Of a DNA stretch of 20,053 nt, positions 6,949-13,704 are shown piece by piece. Both the position numbers and the translations under genes were made by a program. This stretch comes from an uncultured Campylobacter sp. (GTDB taxonomy: Bacteria; Campylobacterota; Campylobacteria; Campylobacterales; Campylobacteraceae). The notes under the pieces are model-generated. The model saw only the letters and a list, made by a program, of their open reading frames with translations, did no database searches and was not told the DNA's origin. Within the stretch, counting starts at the first letter, position 1; every line of letters starts with the position of its first letter. The stretch spans positions 1-20,053 of the forward strand of contig NZ_CALBWL010000079.1 of the NCBI RefSeq assembly GCF_937973075.1, in the 5' to 3' direction.

Positions 6949-7646
6949 AAATTTCCTTTATTTCTGGCGATTTTTCGGTACATATCCGGGCGGAAGAACC
7001 TCGTTTTGCATAGCGCCATTTGATTTTTTAAGCTGCGCATTTTAGCGTGATTACCCTTTAAAAACTCTGAAACTATAGGTAAATTTTCAAAAACATCAGG
7101 CTTTGTAAATGCGGGCGCCTCTAAAATTCCGCCTTCAAAGCTTTCTTCGACGAGCGAACTTTCGTTGCCCAAAACGCCCTTTATGTTGCGGCTTATCGCA
7201 TCGCACATACAAAGCGCGCCGAGCTCGCCGCCGGTAAGAACGAAATCGCCGATACAAAAAATTTCATTTACATATCTTTCGACTATGCGTTCATCGATCC
7301 CCTCGTAGCGCCCACAGATAAAGCATAAGCTCTCCCCACCACTTAGGCGCTTGGCGTCGTTTTGGTTAAATTTTTTACCGGCGGGCGAGAGGTAGATAAA
7401 CTTGGCGTTTTTAAATTTAGCTCTTACCTGCTCGATCGTCCCAGCAAGCGGCTCCGTGCCTATCAAAAGCCCCGCACCGCCGCCGATCATATAATCATCT
7501 ACCTTTTTATACCGATTTGTCGTGAAATTTCGCGGGTTAAAAAAATGCGTCGAGATTATTTTCTTATCGACTGCACGCTTTAAAATCGAGTCCTCAAAAT
7601 ACGGCGCGATGAGATTTTCAAACAGCGAAACGAAGATAAAATTCAT
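6945..7646 (-). CDS. trmD: tRNA (guanine-37-N1)-methyltransferase
   Basis: TrmD methylates G37 next to the anticodon of tRNAs reading CUN, CCN and CGG, using S-adenosylmethionine, and prevents +1 frameshifting. The 233-residue protein shows the SPOUT-family trefoil-knot signatures: Gly-Gly-Gly-Ala-Gly near residue 56, Cys-Gly-Arg-Tyr-Glu-Gly-Ile-Asp-Glu-Arg, and Gly-Asp-Phe-Val-Leu-Thr-Gly-Gly-Glu. The length is normal. Its ATG overlaps the rimM stop by four bases, and the downstream rplS overlaps it by four, so all three are probably translated in a coupled way. Confidence 0.98.
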   Translation of the reverse strand: MNFIFVSLFENLIAPYFEDSILKRAVDKKIISTHFFNPRNFTTNRYKKVDDYMIGGGAGLLIGTEPLAGTIEQVRAKFKNAKFIYLSPAGKKFNQNDAKRLSGGESLCFICGRYEGIDERIVERYVNEIFCIGDFVLTGGELGALCMCDAISRNIKGVLGNESSLVEESFEGGILEAPAFTKPDVFENLPIVSEFLKGNHAKMRSLKNQMALCKTRFFRPDMYRKIARNKGNL

Positions 7647-8173
7647 GAGTTTTCCAAAATCGCGCGCGCATTTTGCGTAAAAATTTTACGCTCGCTAAGC
7701 GAAATTTCTTTCACATAGGCATCCACGTAGGGGATGAAAAATTCTTTCGGCAAAGCCTGCGAGATTAAGCTTTCATCCGTTTCTACCTCAAAAAGATATC
7801 CGTTTCCGATCTGCGATATGTCCCTTACGCGCCCTAAAACCGTGCCGTCTTCATGAATTTCAAGCCCGATAATATCGAAGTAAAAGAACTCGCCCTTTTG
7901 CAATTTGCAAAATTTCCGCGTGTCCTCTTTGCTTCGGTAAAGGATTTGGTTGGTTAAATTTGCCGCCGCTTCTACGCTTTCGTAATTTTTAAAAATAGCG
8001 CTAGAATTTGCGCCGCTAAAGGATAGAATTTCTAAAATTTCGCCGTTTCGTAGATAAAATTTGGCGCCTTTTTTAAACTGAGAGGGGAAGTCGCTGCGAT
8101 CGAAAATTTTAACCGCGCCCTTTAGGCCGATAGTCCGACCGAGCTTCGCGACCTCTAAAAGATCATCAGGCAT
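7643..8173 (-). CDS. rimM: 16S rRNA processing/30S maturation factor RimM
   Basis: RimM binds ribosomal protein S19 and helps assemble the head of the 30S subunit. The 176-residue product has the N-terminal beta-barrel signature Val-Ala-Lys-Leu-Gly-Arg-Thr-Ile-Gly-Leu-Lys-Gly and a C-terminal PRC-barrel with a Tyr-Phe-Asp-Ile-Ile-Gly-Leu motif and a Pro-Tyr-Val-Asp-Ala-Tyr-Val segment before the end. Its ATG overlaps the end of the KH-domain gene by eight bases and its stop overlaps trmD by four. The position in the cluster agrees with the assignment. Confidence 0.96.
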   Translation of the reverse strand: MPDDLLEVAKLGRTIGLKGAVKIFDRSDFPSQFKKGAKFYLRNGEILEILSFSGANSSAIFKNYESVEAAANLTNQILYRSKEDTRKFCKLQKGEFFYFDIIGLEIHEDGTVLGRVRDISQIGNGYLFEVETDESLISQALPKEFFIPYVDAYVKEISLSERKIFTQNARAILENS

Positions 8174-8408
8174 CTTTGGCTTTGACGGTAATTTTATAAT
8201 TGATCGGATCTTTTGCTTTATAGCCGATGATGACGGTTTTTATAGCGTTTATCATTTTGCCGTCCTTGCCGATGAGTTTGCCGGTATCGGCCTTGTCGGC
8301 ATAGACGATGATCTCGGTAAAGTTTTCACCGACCCGCTTTTGCGTAGAAACGGACTGCGGATAGTCGGCGATCAACTTTGCGTATTCTTTTATAAAATTT
8401 TCTACCAT
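8166..8408 (-). CDS. khpA: KH-domain RNA-binding protein KhpA
   Basis: This 80-residue protein is a single KH domain with the Gly-Lys-Asp-Gly form of the GxxG RNA-contact loop, preceded by Ile-Val-Tyr-Ala-Asp and followed by Ile-Asn-Ala-Ile-Lys-Thr-Val. It belongs to the KhpA (YlqC) family, small RNA-binding proteins often paired with KhpB and placed between rpsP and rimM. Spacing is one base after the rpsP stop and an eight-base overlap with rimM. The target RNAs here are unknown; a general role in RNA binding linked to translation or small RNAs is inferred from the family. Confidence 0.93.
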   Translation of the reverse strand: MVENFIKEYAKLIADYPQSVSTQKRVGENFTEIIVYADKADTGKLIGKDGKMINAIKTVIIGYKAKDPINYKITVKAKDA

Positions 8409-8409
8409 T

Positions 8410-8640
8410 TTATTTGCTTGTGATTTGAGCGACCCTATCGCTTAACTTCGCGCCTACACTCTTCCAGTATGCCAAACGCTCCGCGTCGAATTTGATATTA
8501 TCGCTATCTTTTAGCGGGTTATAAAAACCGATCATCTCGATGAAGCCGCCGTCGCGTCTTTTCCTGCTATCCGTTACCACGATGCGGTAAAAAGGCTGCT
8601 TCTTTCTCCCGATTCTTGTAAGCCTAACAACTGTTGCCAT
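8410..8640 (-). CDS. rpsP: 30S ribosomal protein S16
   Basis: The 76-residue protein begins Met-Ala-Thr-Val-Val-Arg-Leu-Thr-Arg-Ile-Gly-Arg-Lys-Lys-Gln-Pro-Phe-Tyr-Arg-Ile, the S16 signature, and continues with Asp-Ser-Arg-Lys-Arg-Arg-Asp-Gly and Gly-Phe-Tyr-Asn-Pro. S16 binds the 5' domain of 16S rRNA early in 30S assembly. The start is backed by AAGGAG six bases upstream. It opens the compact ribosomal cluster; the 78 bases between it and ffh hold two hairpins, and no clear -10 box is seen, so read-through from ffh is likely. Confidence 0.98.
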   Translation of the reverse strand: MATVVRLTRIGRKKQPFYRIVVTDSRKRRDGGFIEMIGFYNPLKDSDNIKFDAERLAYWKSVGAKLSDRVAQITSK

Positions 8641-8673
8641 TTTTTCTCCTTAAATTTTTGTAAGTTTTAGAAC

Positions 8674-8704
8674 TTGCAGATGGCTAAAACTTAAACATCT
8701 GCAA
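8674..8704. repeat. Stem-loop between ffh and rpsP
   Basis: TTGCAGATG (8674-8682) pairs exactly with CATCTGCAA (8696-8704), a 9-bp stem with a 13-base A-rich loop. It lies about 35 bases upstream of the rpsP start on the transcript. There is no T-run after it, so it is more likely a processing or stability element or a partial terminator than a full stop. Confidence 0.5.
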
Positions 8705-8708
8705 ACTC

Positions 8709-8729
8709 TACCGAGAGGCTATCTCGGTA
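8709..8729 (-). terminator. Hairpin spanning the ffh stop codon
   Basis: TACCGAGA (8709-8716) pairs exactly with TCTCGGTA (8722-8729), leaving a five-base loop. On the transcript the ffh stop codon TAG (8721-8719) falls in and beside that loop, so the last two codons of ffh form the 5' arm. The lack of a T-run argues against a standalone intrinsic terminator; attenuation or RNA processing between ffh and rpsP is possible. Confidence 0.35.
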
Positions 8730-10059
8730 AATTTTGCCTTTGAGCGATCGAGGCAAGCCCCTGCATGCCGCCCTTGCCCGAAAATTTTTTCGCAAGCTTT
8801 GAAGCGCCCGCAAACTGCTTTAAGAAGCGATTCACCTCCACCTGCGAAAGCCCTGCGCCAGCAGCAAGTCTGCGTTTGCGCGAATTATTTAGCAGATCCG
8901 GATTTTCGCGCTCTTTCGGCGTCATAGAGCTGATCATCGCTTTGATATGAAGTATCTCTTTTGAGTTTTCCAAATCGATATCTTTTATCTTATTCGCCAT
9001 GCTGGAAAGCCCGGGGATCATGCCGATCAAATTTTTCATATTGCCGAGCTTTTTCACGCTTTCGAGCTGATTTACGAAATCGTTGAAATTAAACTCGCCC
9101 TTTTTGATCTTTTTGTTCAAGGCCTTAGCTTCTCTTTCATCGAATACGGCGCTTGTCTTCTCGGCTAACGTCGCTAAATCGCCCTCGCCCATAATGCGAC
9201 CTGTAATTCTATCGGGTATAAAGCCCTCTAAATCGGCCACCTTCTCGCCGGTTCCGATAAAGCGAAGCGGGATGCCAAGCTGCTGCGCGATACCAAGAGC
9301 TACGCCGCCTTTGGTATCTGCGTCAAATTTGCTTAAAATCACGCCCGTTAGGCCTAAAATTTCATCAAATTTAGCGGCCGTTTTAATGCCGTCTTGACCG
9401 CTCATGGCGTCCGCTACGTAAAAAATTTCATGCGGATTTAGAGCTTTTTTCATCTCCGCAAGCTGCGCCATTAGTGCCTCATCGATTGCAAGACGTCCTG
9501 CCGTATCTACGAGCAGTACGTCATAAAGCCCACTCTTAGCCTTGCCTAGCGCTTTTTCTGCAACTTTTAACGGATCGCTCTCGCCCTCGATGAAAAATAG
9601 CTCGATTTCGTTTGCTTCGCACAGCTGGCGGAGCTGTTCAACCGCGGCTAGGCGCTGCAAGTCGCATGCTGCGACCAAGACCTTTTTTTTACGAAGTTTC
9701 AGATAGTTCGCGAGTTTTATCGTGCTTGTGGATTTTCCGCTTCCTTGAAGTCCCGTCATCAAAGCTACCGTAGGAGGCGTGCCGGCAAATACAAACCCCT
9801 GACTGCTGCCCCTAGGCGCCGTTAAAATTTTAGTCAAATTTGTCTTGATGGACTGCAAAAACGGCTTCTGTCCTATCGTGCCGATACGAAGATCGGCTTC
9901 GACGAGCGCCAAAAAATCCTTTACGACTTTGTGGTGCACATCGGCCTTTAAAAGCGCCTTTTTTAGCGTTTCTAAGGCATTTTTTAAAGCTTTTTCGTCA
10001 TCGATTGTTTTTAATTTATTGACCGCGTTTTTAAACGACTCGCTTATGATCTCAAACAC
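8719..10059 (-). CDS. ffh: Signal recognition particle GTPase Ffh (SRP54)
   Basis: Ffh binds the SRP RNA and nascent signal sequences and delivers ribosomes to FtsY at the membrane. The 446-residue protein has an N domain (1-90), a G domain with P-loop Gly-Leu-Gln-Gly-Ser-Gly-Lys-Ser-Thr at 103-111, Asp-Thr-Ala-Gly-Arg at 185-189, Ser-Lys-Phe-Asp at 243-246 (a variant of the usual Thr-Lys-Leu-Asp) and Gly-Thr-Gly-Glu-Lys at 269-273. The Met-rich M domain runs from about 300. The start is GTG, with AAGGGAT upstream; length fits the family. It follows the pseudouridine synthase gene after 66 bases, the largest gap upstream of it in this run, so a separate promoter there is possible. Confidence 0.97.
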   Translation of the reverse strand: MFEIISESFKNAVNKLKTIDDEKALKNALETLKKALLKADVHHKVVKDFLALVEADLRIGTIGQKPFLQSIKTNLTKILTAPRGSSQGFVFAGTPPTVALMTGLQGSGKSTSTIKLANYLKLRKKKVLVAACDLQRLAAVEQLRQLCEANEIELFFIEGESDPLKVAEKALGKAKSGLYDVLLVDTAGRLAIDEALMAQLAEMKKALNPHEIFYVADAMSGQDGIKTAAKFDEILGLTGVILSKFDADTKGGVALGIAQQLGIPLRFIGTGEKVADLEGFIPDRITGRIMGEGDLATLAEKTSAVFDEREAKALNKKIKKGEFNFNDFVNQLESVKKLGNMKNLIGMIPGLSSMANKIKDIDLENSKEILHIKAMISSMTPKERENPDLLNNSRKRRLAAGAGLSQVEVNRFLKQFAGASKLAKKFSGKGGMQGLASIAQRQNLPR

Positions 10060-10125
10060 TTTGATCCCTTATAAAATTTTTAAACTTGCGATGTTACCTA
10101 AAATTAACTTAAAAGCCATTGAATA

Positions 10126-10875
10126 TCAGAGATCCTTAGGAATTTCAAAGCCGAATTCGTTGAAGCTTGTACCTAGCGGAGCTTTAAATTTCAGCCCCAA
10201 AATCTCGGTCTCGTACGAGTGCAGAAACATCCGCTTCGCGCGGCTTTTAGCGTATTTTTCATCGCCTATTACGCCATAGCCCGCGTTCGCCAGATGCACG
10301 CGGATCTGATGCGTCCTGCCCGTCTCGATCCGCACCTTTACGAGCGATTTTTTGCCGCTTACCATAAGCGGATAAACCTCGCTAAATGCGCTCTTGCCGT
10401 TTGGCGAAATTTTAGAAAACGCGCCGCTTCGGGTCTTTATCGTCAAAATCGGCTCGTCAAATTTCATCTCTTCGCTCACGATCCCTTTCACGATCGCGAT
10501 GTAGCTTTTCCTCACGCGTAAATTTTTAAACTCCGCAATCGCCGCTTCGCGAAATTCCTCGTTCTTATATAGCAGCACGACGCCGCTAGTTTCCTTATCC
10601 AGGCGGTTTAGAAGCCCGAATTTGTAGATTTTTTCCAAATTTTCGCTACTCATAAAGGGCGGCTTATTGACCGCCAAAACGTTCTCATCCTCGTAAATGA
10701 TTGTAGGTTTTGCAGGCTTCATCACGCTAAATTTAGTATTTTCGCCGAGCATCTCGCGCGCTAGAGCGATCTTTACGCCGCGCGCGCTTACAAGCCCCGC
10801 GTCGATGAGGGCCTTGGCTTCATTGTGCGAGATGTTTTCCTGTGCCGCCAGCAGTTTGTAGGCTTTTTCTTGCAT
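10126..10875 (-). CDS. RluA-family rRNA/tRNA pseudouridine synthase
   Basis: The 249-residue enzyme isomerises uridine to pseudouridine in a structured RNA. It has a short S4-like N-terminal region (about 1-47) and the catalytic motif Arg-Leu-Asp-Lys-Glu-Thr-Ser-Gly with Asp93, then Gly-Arg-Thr-His-Gln-Ile-Arg-Val-His-Leu and Gly-Asp-x-Lys-Tyr, all typical of RluA/RluC/RluD proteins. An in-frame ATG exists 15 codons further upstream (10920), inside waaA. The ATG at 10875 is preferred because it has AAGGAA at a proper distance, overlaps the waaA stop as TAATG, and gives the S4 region a normal start. The exact target uridine cannot be told from sequence. Confidence 0.9.
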   Translation of the reverse strand: MQEKAYKLLAAQENISHNEAKALIDAGLVSARGVKIALAREMLGENTKFSVMKPAKPTIIYEDENVLAVNKPPFMSSENLEKIYKFGLLNRLDKETSGVVLLYKNEEFREAAIAEFKNLRVRKSYIAIVKGIVSEEMKFDEPILTIKTRSGAFSKISPNGKSAFSEVYPLMVSGKKSLVKVRIETGRTHQIRVHLANAGYGVIGDEKYAKSRAKRMFLHSYETEILGLKFKAPLGTSFNEFGFEIPKDL

Positions 10876-12263
10876 TAAATTCTTTCCTTGATTAAATTTT
10901 CTATCTCTTTCAAATCGCAAATTTTATCTATCTGCGTGCCCTTTAGCGGCTCTTTTAAAACGCTTGAAATTTCGTTCGCCTCGCACAGAGCGATATTTTG
11001 TACGAGCGCGTACAGCGCCTTTTGGTTATGAAAAAATCGCCCGCTGATGATCGGCACGCCGAAGCTCGCCGCCTCGATCGGGCTATGTCCGCCGATATTG
11101 CGCAAAAAACTGCCGCCCAAGATCACGACGTTTGAAATTTTATAAAAGTTCGCTAGCTCCCCGAAGGCATCAAGCAAGATAAAATCGCTCCCAAGCCCCG
11201 CGCCGTCGCTAAACCGCTCAAAGCTAAGCCCATGCTCGCGCGCCCAAATCTCACAAATTTCACGTACCTTTTCGAAGCGCTCCGGATGTCTCGGTGCAAG
11301 GATGATTTTTAGCTTTTGCGGCACGGCAGTCAAAGTCGCCGTATTCGGTGCGGTAAAATTTAAAGACGCGCCGTTTAAAGGCACCGTATTCGGCACAGCG
11401 GACGAAGCGTCGCTTGAGCTCGCCGCGTCCAAAGAAGCTGCGTTTAAATTTACCGGCTCAAGTGAGCCCGTCTCACCGCGAAGCTCAGCCCCAGGCAAGC
11501 TTTTATCGCCGCGGGCACCCGCTGCGCGCGGGTATTTTTCGAGAGCTCTCTGCGAGCCGCGAAATTTTATAAAATCGTTTAAATTCGATAAAACAAGCTC
11601 CTCTTCGCCCTCGTGAGTGTTTGAGATCGTAAGCACGAAGCTATTTGCGACCGCGGCGGAATAGTCTTTCGTCGCAACGGCGATATTCGCGCTTTTTATG
11701 TTGCCCGCGACCCTTATATTTTTTGCGCCGAGCTCCCGCAGCCGCGCCGCATCAAGCTCGCTTTGCGCAAGCACCAGATCGATATTTTCAAACGCTTTGC
11801 GATAATAAAGCTTAAAACGCAGATAGCTCGCGTATGAGCGGTCGCTAATGCGCGCATTTAGCAGGATCACGTAGCTTCCGCGCGATTTAGCGGAACGGAT
11901 CAAATTTAGCCACAGTTCCGCTTCAAAGATCACCAGCACGCGGCTACCCGTAAGCCAAAACGGAAGCCAGTTTTCAAACGGCAGGTAGCGAGAGTTCGGC
12001 GTGAGAGAGCGCGCCGCACCGAAGCCCGTCTGCGTGGTCGTGCTAAGCGCGACGCTCTCAAATTTAGAAATTAGCGGCGCAAGAGCGTTTACCTCGCCCA
12101 AGCTGCAAGCGTGAAAGTGCACCGCTGCGGGGCTAAATTTAGGGTTTTTGTATAGAAAAAATCGCGCCTTCAGGCTCGTGCGGTATTTTGTTTTAAAGCT
12201 TAGGATAAAAATAAAAGGCGCAGCTGCAAGCCACGCCAAAAACGCCAAGGCGGTGTAGATCAC
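10875..12263 (-). CDS. waaA: 3-deoxy-D-manno-octulosonic acid (Kdo) transferase, with a low-complexity insertion
   Basis: WaaA adds Kdo to lipid A precursor on the inner face of the inner membrane, the first step of LPS/LOS core assembly. The 462-residue protein has an N-terminal membrane anchor (about 3-22), Ser-Leu-Gly-Glu-Val-Asn at 54-59, Phe-Glu-Ala-Glu-Leu-Trp at 113-118, Ser-Asn-Thr-His-Glu-Gly-Glu-Glu at 214-221, Ala-Pro-Arg-His-Pro-Glu-Arg-Phe at 323-330 and Gly-Gly-Ser-Phe in the C-terminal GT-B domain. Between about 234 and 316 lies an Ala/Ser/Asn/Thr-rich stretch absent from usual family members of around 380-425 residues. The GTG start overlaps the upstream stop (GTGA). The catalytic motifs flank the insertion and are intact, so the enzyme is probably active. 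Confidence 0.93.
   Translation of the reverse strand: MIYTALAFLAWLAAAPFIFILSFKTKYRTSLKARFFLYKNPKFSPAAVHFHACSLGEVNALAPLISKFESVALSTTTQTGFGAARSLTPNSRYLPFENWLPFWLTGSRVLVIFEAELWLNLIRSAKSRGSYVILLNARISDRSYASYLRFKLYYRKAFENIDLVLAQSELDAARLRELGAKNIRVAGNIKSANIAVATKDYSAAVANSFVLTISNTHEGEEELVLSNLNDFIKFRGSQRALEKYPRAAGARGDKSLPGAELRGETGSLEPVNLNAASLDAASSSDASSAVPNTVPLNGASLNFTAPNTATLTAVPQKLKIILAPRHPERFEKVREICEIWAREHGLSFERFSDGAGLGSDFILLDAFGELANFYKISNVVILGGSFLRNIGGHSPIEAASFGVPIISGRFFHNQKALYALVQNIALCEANEISSVLKEPLKGTQIDKICDLKEIENLIKERI
11316..11564 (-). repeat. Degenerate repeat region coding the WaaA insertion
   Basis: This part of waaA codes an Ala/Ser/Asn/Thr-rich stretch with related peptide units (Leu-Asn-Ala-Ala-Ser-Leu, Leu-Asn-Gly-Ala-Ser-Leu, and two Pro-Asn-Thr units 15 residues apart). 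At DNA level a CCGTATTCGG core recurs 45 bases apart near 11339 and 11384, and TTTAAA words recur. This suggests growth by duplication inside a reading frame kept open. Boundaries are approximate. Confidence 0.5.
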
Positions 12264-12967
12264 TCGGCTTCTTTATATAAAATTCTGCCGCAATACGGGC
12301 AGGTTACGATGTCGTCGCTTTTGATGACCGCGGAATAGGTCTTGTCGCTTATGCGCATAAAGCAGCCGTAGCAGGCCTGTTTGCGCACCGGCGAGACCGC
12401 CGTATTGCCCGCCCACTTGCGGATCTTTTCGTAGAATGAGACGGTTTTTGGATTCATAGCCTGCATTAGTTTATCGCGCTTAGCGTAGATCGCGCCGCGA
12501 GCGACCTCAACCTCGCCCATCTCGGCGCTTACCTGCTCCTGCAAGCTTTTTAGCTCGGCTTCAAACGCCTCTTGCTTTTCGCTCTGCTCTTTTACGAGCG
12601 CCTCCTTTGCGGCTACGATCTTTTCTAGCCTTTCGATCTCCTCGTTTGTGGCCTCGAGCTGCTCTTTTGCGATGTCCTCTTCGACGCTAAGGGCCTTGAT
12701 CTCCTTTTCGGTTTTTGCCGCGCCGCTTTTTTTGCCCGTGCTTTTTAGCTTGGACGAAAAGGCGCTAAGCTGCGCGTTTGCTTGTAAAATTTGAGATTTT
12801 AGCTCGGCGATCTCCGCATTTAGAGTTTCGATCTGTTCTTTTGCGCCGTTTATTTCAGTGCTTTTTTTACTCAGCTTCTCCTGCGCGGCCTCGATTTTAG
12901 GCTTAAATCCGTCCAGCTGCTTATCGAATTCGCAAAGCTCTACCAATTGGCTTAAATATTTGTTCAT
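12260..12967 (-). CDS. Coiled-coil zinc-ribbon protein, HP0958/FlgZ (CdsZ)-like
   Basis: The 235-residue protein is a long coiled coil (about 20-170, rich in Glu, Lys, Ala and Leu) followed by a C4 zinc ribbon with Cys199-x-x-Cys202 and Cys223-x-x-Cys226. The layout and motifs match Helicobacter pylori HP0958, which binds the sigma-54 factor RpoN and flagellin mRNA and is needed for flagella; related zinc-ribbon proteins occur across bacteria. Here it lies between NIF3 and waaA, with nine bases to the first and a four-base overlap to the second, the same order as in C. jejuni as I recall it. The ATG follows AAAGGAAA. No flagellar gene is nearby, so a flagellar role here is unproven. Confidence 0.8.
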   Translation of the reverse strand: MNKYLSQLVELCEFDKQLDGFKPKIEAAQEKLSKKSTEINGAKEQIETLNAEIAELKSQILQANAQLSAFSSKLKSTGKKSGAAKTEKEIKALSVEEDIAKEQLEATNEEIERLEKIVAAKEALVKEQSEKQEAFEAELKSLQEQVSAEMGEVEVARGAIYAKRDKLMQAMNPKTVSFYEKIRKWAGNTAVSPVRKQACYGCFMRISDKTYSAVIKSDDIVTCPYCGRILYKEAE

Positions 12968-12976
12968 CTTTTTCCT

Positions 12977-13699
12977 TTAATAATACGTAAATGGATTTTT
13001 TTGCTCGCTTATTATAACTTCAATTTCGCTTTTTTGCAAGAAAGGTGCGAGCGCGCGCCCAAAATAGCGCTCACTTTCAAAATGGTTTATGTCGATCAAA
13101 CTCACGCCGTTTTCTAAATTTTGAAGCGCTGCGTGATATTTTATATCGCCCGTGATGAAGCAATCCACGCCCAAGCTTTGATTTAGTTCGCTTCCACTGC
13201 CGGTGCAAAGCGCAATATTTTGGATGAAATTTTTCGTCTTTACGGCGCGCAGATGCTCGATGCCAAGCTTGCGCTTTATATCCGCGCACAGAGCCTCAAA
13301 GCTCAAATCCGCGCGCATGAAAACCAAAAATTCCCGCTCATCCGTAATTTCAAATTTTAAAATTTCGCGCGCTACGAACCCGTTTAAAACGTGCTTGTCA
13401 AAGTTCGTATGCATCGCGATGAGAGAGATGTTTTTGCGGATCATCTCATAGATCAAATTTGCAGGATAGAGCCGCGGATCAAGCGATTTTAGCGGACTGA
13501 AAATCAGCGGGTGGTGCACCACCAAAAGCGAGCCCGCCTCCGCCTCGCGCACAAGCTCGCTAGTAACGTCTAGGCTTAGATAGATTTTTGAAATTTCATC
13601 ATCCAAGTTTCCAAGCATTAGCCTGCTATTATCCCACGCCTCCGCGTCGCAAAAAGGCGCGGTGGCGTTTAAAATTTCATAAATTTCGCCCGTTTTCAT
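12977..13699 (-). CDS. NIF3-like dinuclear metal centre protein (YbgI/DUF34 family)
   Basis: This 240-residue protein has the family's metal-binding residues: the His-His pair at 62-63 in Val-Val-His-His-Pro-Leu-Ile-Phe, His97 and Asp101 in Met-His-Thr-Asn-Phe-Asp, and His206 with Glu210 near the C-terminus. An N-terminal Trp-Asp-Asn-Ser motif is also typical. Members form toroidal hexamers with two metal ions per subunit; proposed roles include metal insertion or a hydrolase on a small cofactor, and names such as GTP cyclohydrolase 1 type 2 are uncertain. The gene follows glyQ after five bases, with AGGA before its ATG, and is co-transcribed with it. Confidence 0.88.
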   Translation of the reverse strand: MKTGEIYEILNATAPFCDAEAWDNSRLMLGNLDDEISKIYLSLDVTSELVREAEAGSLLVVHHPLIFSPLKSLDPRLYPANLIYEMIRKNISLIAMHTNFDKHVLNGFVAREILKFEITDEREFLVFMRADLSFEALCADIKRKLGIEHLRAVKTKNFIQNIALCTGSGSELNQSLGVDCFITGDIKYHAALQNLENGVSLIDINHFESERYFGRALAPFLQKSEIEVIISEQKNPFTYY

Positions 13700-13704
13700 A
13701 AATC

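Noticed and set aside
10876..10920. Upstream start for the pseudouridine synthase
   Set aside because: It adds 15 basic residues unlike the family and lies inside waaA; the downstream ATG has the ribosome binding site and the TAATG coupling.
11302..11616. Plus-strand frame opposite the WaaA insertion
   Set aside because: Considered as a possible separate gene explaining the insertion, but it has no ribosome binding site, is low-complexity, and the WaaA frame is intact through the region.
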